From contig CBDDBH010000023.1 of NCBI GenBank assembly GCA_965225625.1, positions 1 through 64,000 of the forward strand: a stretch of 64,000 nucleotides of DNA. The letters are read 5' to 3'. This document shows positions 62,895 to 64,000 of this stretch, one piece after another. The notes beneath the pieces were generated by a model. It had not been told where the DNA came from. It was given only the letters and a program-made list of their open reading frames with translations, and did not search any database. How positions within the stretch are numbered: the first letter of the stretch is position 1; each line of letters begins with the position of its first letter. The position numbers and the translations under genes are program-made. This stretch comes from CBDDBH01 sp965225625. GTDB taxonomy: Bacteria; Pseudomonadota; Gammaproteobacteria; JADZEE01.

Positions 62895-63416
62895 TCAAAG
62901 CATGCAGGCGGCGAACTGCTCGCCCGTCAACTCCGTGAAGCTGGTGCACACCTCGGCCAATGGGTTCACCGGATCAATGGCGTATTTGAAGAATGCGTTC
63001 TCCACCACTTTCCCAGCACCCTTGACCGCATCGACGGCTGTGCAGAGTTCGCCGCTTCGACTGACGACAATCGCGGTGTCGTAGCTGTCCCGATGAGCCA
63101 AATCGACCATATCGACCGCCATCTGGACGTGCACGCTCCTTTCCAGAAACAGACCGCCTTTGATTTCGATGCTGCCCAATTTGAGAACGAGGTCTTGCGT
63201 GTTTCGAAGGCTGTCAAACAACCTCTCTCTCGCTTCGTGCTGCCGGGGATAAATCTCGGCCGGGACAGGCGAGCTGTAAAAATAGATCGTCCCGATCGCC
63301 CTGTTCCCCGCCAGCGTCGCACCGAACGCGCGGTAGTCAATGGCCGTGGGGAATTCCAGCGCGACGAGACTTTCGTGCAGGTTTGTTCCTTCGACGAATA
63401 TCGAGACACGTTCCAT
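62895..63416 (-). CDS. NYN-domain (LabA/DUF88-like) PIN-fold protein (second copy)
   Basis: 173 residues. It begins VSIFVEGTNLHESL and has KLGSIEIKGGLFLERSVHVQMAVDM and DSYDTAIVVSRSGELCTAVDA, then GKVVENAFFKYAIDP. These match 9735-10268 in order. It is a predicted metal-dependent ribonuclease of the NYN class. Its gene follows the alpha/beta-hydrolase (63444-64000) by 27 bases on the same strand, as in the first copy, where the spacing is 65. Confidence 0.8.
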   Translation of the reverse strand: MERVSIFVEGTNLHESLVALEFPTAIDYRAFGATLAGNRAIGTIYFYSSPVPAEIYPRQHEARERLFDSLRNTQDLVLKLGSIEIKGGLFLERSVHVQMAVDMVDLAHRDSYDTAIVVSRSGELCTAVDAVKGAGKVVENAFFKYAIDPVNPLAEVCTSFTELTGEQFAACML

Positions 63417-63443
63417 ATTTTTAGACCGTGATTATCGAGTAAA

Positions 63444-64000
63444 TCATTGCGCTGCAGGTGCGGACTCGCACGATTGCATGAAGCGGTTGAGTTCGCGGCA
63501 GATCTCGCTTTTTGGGTCGCGCATCGCCCAAACCGCGGTGTTGTGGTTCTTTCCGTGCTGATCCAAATATTCCGCACTGAGGCCTCGCGCGCGCCAGGCG
63601 GCTACAAACTCTTCCGACTGTTGGTGGAAGCCGACTGACTCATCGCCGCCCAAGGTAACCAGCAGCGGCGGCCCGCTATCCGGAATATTCAATAGCGGGC
63701 TCTCACTGAGGGCGCTCTCGGGGGTGAGCTGAAGTTTCGGCTGCAACCAACTGTACTGAAATGAACGCATGTCGAACAGCCCGCTGATCGGGATCCCGCC
63801 TTTGATAACATCATCGGGCAGACCGTAGTCCTGCGCCCAATGGGTAATGGCGAGCATGCCGACTTGCTGACCCCCTGCGGAATGGCCCGCGACGAATACC
63901 CGATTGCGATCCGCGTTGAGACGTTCGGCGTTATGGTAGACCCAGGCAACAGCAGCGCGACTTGCCGCGGTGATCTCGGGAATAGTGACCGACGGGCACA
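63444..64000 (-). CDS. Alpha/beta-hydrolase (kynurenine-formamidase/esterase-like), second copy, partial
   Basis: The frame runs off the window edge. From 64000 the minus strand reads CPSVTIPEITAASRAAVAWV, then the nucleophile elbow GHSAGGQQVGM, then GGIPISGLFDMRSFQYSWLQ and KNHNTAVW. It matches 8809-9669 almost block by block (GHSAGGHQVGM, GGVPISGLFDLRPFRYSWLQ). The N-terminal HGGWW part is outside. It is the upstream partner of the NYN gene in both copies. Confidence 0.85.
   Translation of the reverse strand, partial: CPSVTIPEITAASRAAVAWVYHNAERLNADRNRVFVAGHSAGGQQVGMLAITHWAQDYGLPDDVIKGGIPISGLFDMRSFQYSWLQPKLQLTPESALSESPLLNIPDSGPPLLVTLGGDESVGFHQQSEEFVAAWRARGLSAEYLDQHGKNHNTAVWAMRDPKSEICRELNRFMQSCESAPAAQ

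Overview
The window looks like a catabolic accessory region of a Gram-negative, probably proteobacterial, aerobe. Evidence for this is a TonB-dependent receptor, Tat-type signal peptides with RR motifs, a lipobox sulfatase and a CorC/HlyC-type membrane protein. No rRNA, tRNA or core housekeeping operon was found, so the species cannot be named from this sequence. Gene families are strongly amplified: eight Rieske non-haem iron oxygenase alpha subunits, three Tat-exported flavin amine oxidases, four MFS permeases, three MetE-core-like proteins, two O-methyltransferases, two 2,4-diaminopentanoate-dehydrogenase-like proteins, several SnoaL/NTF2-fold small proteins, and two copies of an alpha/beta-hydrolase plus NYN-domain gene pair. 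No ferredoxin or flavin reductase partner for the Rieske enzymes is visible.

Layout. 1-3 kb: the end of an SDR gene, then an intact IS66-family element (421-2772) with an 8-bp target duplication, inserted in a repeat that carries a 13-copy 14-bp tandem array. 3-10 kb: Rieske, kinase-like, MetX-like, Rieske and LuxR genes, then a hydrolase-NYN pair. 10-13 kb: a tandem PilZ gene containing a 40-nt G run, between a full and a truncated copy of a small membrane protein. 12.7-24 kb: MetE-like, extradiol dioxygenase, O-methyltransferase/Rieske/dehydrogenase, MFS, and 2OG-oxygenase/EthD/cupin/amine oxidase. 24-31 kb: a MITE-like element, a 3-hydroxyisobutyrate-dehydrogenase-like gene, an ABC exporter, a CorC-like protein, a broken tandem duplication of a FAD oxidoreductase and a second MITE-like copy. 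31-41 kb: Rieske, MetE-like, MFS, O-methyltransferase, sulfatase, a frameshifted methyltransferase, Rieske. 41-62 kb: the densest block, Rieske-SnoaL-amine oxidase-TonB receptor-reductive dehalogenase-MFS-MetE-like-Rieske-SnoaL-MFS-NmrA, then amine oxidase, Rieske, dehydrogenase and TetR. 61.7-62.9 kb: gene remnants. The end holds the second NYN-hydrolase pair in inverted orientation.

How it may work together (inference). A TonB receptor and MFS permeases would bring in a substrate. The B12-type reductive dehalogenase, Rieske oxygenases (hydroxylation or N/O-demethylation), flavin amine oxidases, MetE-like methyl-transfer proteins and an extradiol ring-cleavage dioxygenase would then remove halogen, methyl and amine groups and open the ring. 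A halogenated, methylated aromatic amine would fit, but no gene here proves the substrate.

Two recurrent promoter architectures support co-regulation. In the left half, GTCAC followed 13 nt later by an AGTA(Y/R)TAC-like box occurs upstream of a Rieske gene, a MetE-like gene, the extradiol dioxygenase and an amine oxidase. In the right half, a TTGAC-N17-TAAATT promoter with an embedded ATACATnnGTAT dyad occurs upstream of a Rieske gene and an amine oxidase. Several genes are broken or frameshifted, so the region is still changing, or the assembly has local errors.
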